Made by a program: the position numbers and the translations under genes. Below, in pieces: positions 31,904 through 33,541 of a DNA stretch of 33,541 nucleotides (within the stretch, counting starts at the first letter, position 1; each line of letters starts with the position of its first letter). Origin of the DNA: Conoideocrella luteorostrata (Eukaryota; Ascomycota; Sordariomycetes; Hypocreales; Clavicipitaceae); the NCBI GenBank assembly GCA_032433595.1, contig JASWJB010000399.1, positions 1 through 33,541 of the forward strand. The letters run 5' to 3'. The notes under the pieces were generated by a model that worked only from the letters and a program-made list of their open reading frames with translations, was not told the origin of the DNA and searched no databases.

Positions 31904-32399
31904 CATCAGATCAATCAGATATTGTGAGGCAATCTAATGAAGACGATTTCTTTGCTGAAGGGATTGTTGCCCGCGATCTAATTTAGTCAGTTGACGATCT
32001 TGTTGAAAGGTTCAAATGCTGGACCACGTACATATCGCAAGTCAATCTAATAAGCTCGTTGAAAGATTCAAATCTCAGAAGACGTACACTCCACAAAGCA
32101 TCACATACCGAAAGTCGCTTGACGAGCTCGTTGAAAGACCCAAGCGCTGCAAGAAGCATCGGATCTATTAAAAAGCTAACGAGGTCGGTGAGAGTTTGAA
32201 TATCGGATGTACGGGCTGCAAGAAGCGTCAGGCATTGCAAGTTAGTTAATAAGCTCGTTCAAAGGTTCAAATGTCAGAAGACGTACAGCCGTTTTCAAAG
32301 CATCAGATATTGCTAGTAAGTTAACAAGCTTGTTGAAAAGTTTAAACCTCGCAGGACGTACACTGCCAGAAGCAGTAGACATGGCAAGTTAATCTGATC
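31904..32399 (+). repeat. 78-bp minisatellite, array 2, right part
   Basis: The array resumes with CATCAGATCAATC and a variant block (GACGATTTCTTTGC, then GATCTAATTTAGTCAG, about 31935-31990). Units with cores near 32025, 32081, 32140, 32208, 32281 and 32357 follow. It ends in SDQDDEDVQEM-type coding sequence equivalent to 6050-6090 of copy 1. The minus-strand frame at 31983-32240 is a shadow. Confidence 0.85.
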
Positions 32400-32890
32400 A
32401 GGACGATGAAGATGTTCAAGAAATGATTATCATAGCCACAGGTCATGATTCCGGTCACAATAGTAGCAGTCGGGAGGGCGAAAAGTCAGCTGATAATGAT
32501 GATGACGATGGCCACAGGTCAGGGTTCTGGTCACGAGTGTGCCGGTCGGGACGGGGAAAAGTCACCTGACCATGATTATGATGCTGCTGCTGCTGATGAT
32601 GTTGCCGCCGCCGCCGCCGCTACTACTAATGCTGATGATGCTGCTGCTGCTCATGGTGATGGCCACAGGCCAGGATTCCGGTCGGGAGGGTAACGGTCGG
32701 GAGGGAAAAGGTCATCCCGCTGCTGCTGTTAGCAACTAGGAGAGGGGAAAGGTTAGCACTCGGGAGCGGGAAGAGTCAGCTAACAATAATGATGATGCCA
32801 CTGATGATGCCACCACCGATGATGATGATGCCGCCGCTGCCGTCGCTGATGCCGCTGCTGCTGATGATGCTGCTACCTGCACGACGACGG
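32400..32890 (+). repeat. GAT/GCT/GCC low-complexity tract, copy 2
   Basis: Runs of GATGATGCTGCTGCT and GCCGCCGCC alternate with GGGAGGG...AAAAGTCA spacers, equivalent to 6061-6537. The opposing open frames at 32776-33019 read this tract in other registers (Met/Pro/Leu-rich or Ile/Ser-rich) and are not genes. Confidence 0.8.
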
Positions 32891-32910
32891 TGGCGCCCGA
32901 GGTGCAATAA

Positions 32911-33541
32911 AGCAGGGCTTAGTGGGAGCCATACGGGGCTCGTAGATAACACAAGAGTAACGGGGCTTATAAGCAACATGCAATATAGCATACCCAGCAA
33001 CACCCAAGCAGCGCACTAGACAGAACTATACCCAGCGCAAAAGATGCACAAGAGCCCAGTGCAAAAGGTTAACTAAAAAGCAGTGTGCGAAGCAAGAAAT
33101 CTGGTGCGCAATCTATGAAAAACCCGCATTGTCGGGAATCCAGCCATCAGGGGGTGGCTTACAAGCGACATGCAACATGCAACACCGCATAACAGCAACA
33201 TAACGAAATAAAACAAAACCTGGTGCAAAAGATGCACAAGAGCTCGATGCACAATGTGAGATACAAAAAATGGCACGAAACGTAAAGCCAGGCGCGTAAT
33301 CAGCCAAAACCCAGGTCCTGATCTCAACAGCCACACAGCCGCCGCAACAGGCTCAAACCTAGCGCAAACGACTCGCAAAGACGCAGCGCACACGATGCAA
33401 TGAAAATAAGCCTGCTCCCGGCGCGGCCGGCCACTCTGCGGCGGGCAGCGCACAAAATGCCGGCGGGATGGGTGGTTTTTCGCTCGGGTTGTGAGAAAAA
33501 AGGAGAAGACTGGTCGCGGGAAAAGGACGAGGCTGTGGGCC
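32911..33541. repeat. trailer segment of the 2.5-kb unit, copy 2
   Basis: Homologous to 6561-7230, with landmarks in the same order and ending with TCTGCGGCGGGCAGC, ACAAAATGCCGGCGGGATGG and GTGGTTTTTCG at about 33434-33482. The window ends 59 bp later. The minus-strand frame 33073-33453 overlaps the counterpart of 6861-7112 but is not kept in the same register, so no gene is called. Confidence 0.75.

Larger units (their letters stand above)
31904..32910 (+). pseudogene. decayed acidic repeat-protein gene, copy 2, 3' part
   Basis: This continues the gene interrupted at 8257. After the repeats it reads QDDEDVQEMIIIATGHDSG and SSSREGEKSADNDDDDG. A second, frame-shifted unit follows (ATGQGSGHE, then GRDGEKSPDHDYDAAAADD), then Asp/Ala tracts, ending APEVQ with TAA at 32908-32910. 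The frame changes at least twice (32393, 32445 and 32910 lie in different frames). The ATGxDSGH...GREGEKSADDDD motif occurs in both gene copies and twice in this one, so it is itself a repeat unit. The family is unknown. Confidence 0.5.

Noticed and set aside
33073..33453. Minus-strand 126-codon frame in the trailer segment, partly similar to 6861-7112
   Set aside because: DNA similarity comes from the tandem duplication, but the reading register differs between copies, which argues against a protein.
1..33541. A Starship captain (DUF3435 tyrosine recombinase) accompanying the DUF3723 relic
   Set aside because: No R-x-x-R-Y type recombinase sequence was recognised on either strand, so a Starship is only a contextual possibility.

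Overview
The window looks like repeat-rich, accessory (subtelomere- or heterochromatin-like) DNA of a filamentous ascomycete. Three things suggest this: LTR retrotransposons of fungal Ty1/copia and Ty3/gypsy type, heavy C-to-T/G-to-A decay of the kind produced by repeat-induced point mutation (RIP), and a degenerate DUF3723-family gene, a family I know only from fungi. I see no intact protein-coding gene, no rRNA and no convincing tRNA gene.

Layout. (1) 1-4.5 kb has normal composition: a solo LTR (85-263), a broken unidentified gene start (617-923) and a DUF3723-type pseudogene (about 1462-4516) with at least five frame changes and several in-frame stops. (2) 4.85-8.26 kb and 31.9-33.5 kb are two tandem copies of one unit of roughly 2.5 kb. 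Each unit has a degenerate 78-bp minisatellite, a GAT/GCT-rich tract, and a conserved trailer ending in the same G-rich motif. The minisatellite hides an open 26-codon reading frame, and both copies end in the same Val-Gln-stop, so each unit looks like a dead gene for an acidic repeat protein plus its 3' region. (3) 8,258-31,903 is a 23.6-kb retrotransposon nest, mostly extremely AT-rich, inserted inside the second unit.

The nest can be resolved to base positions from target-site duplications. A Ty1/copia element (197-bp LTRs at 8258-8454 and 31707-31903, coding on the minus strand, flanking CATC) is split by three later insertions. These are a miniature TRIM-like element (9169-9685, identical 122-bp LTRs, TSD ATTTT), a plus-strand chromodomain gypsy element (12565-19166, 237-bp LTRs, TSD GTAAT) and a minus-strand gypsy element (20499-31029, 277-bp LTRs, TSD ATTAT). 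Removing them leaves a copia element of about 5.98 kb, the usual full length.

How the parts relate: the TRIM and the minus-strand gypsy share the same 16-bp primer-binding site two bases from the LTR, so the gypsy family is a candidate helper for the TRIM. The minus-strand gypsy also carries a large, unexplained third reading frame (about 770-860 codons, 23549 down to 20958) between integrase and its 3' LTR. It is visibly less RIP-damaged than gag-pol and is the least explained item in the window. The LTR pairs of the copia and both gypsies differ by transitions only, and catalytic Asp codons have become Asn, so all three large elements are dead.
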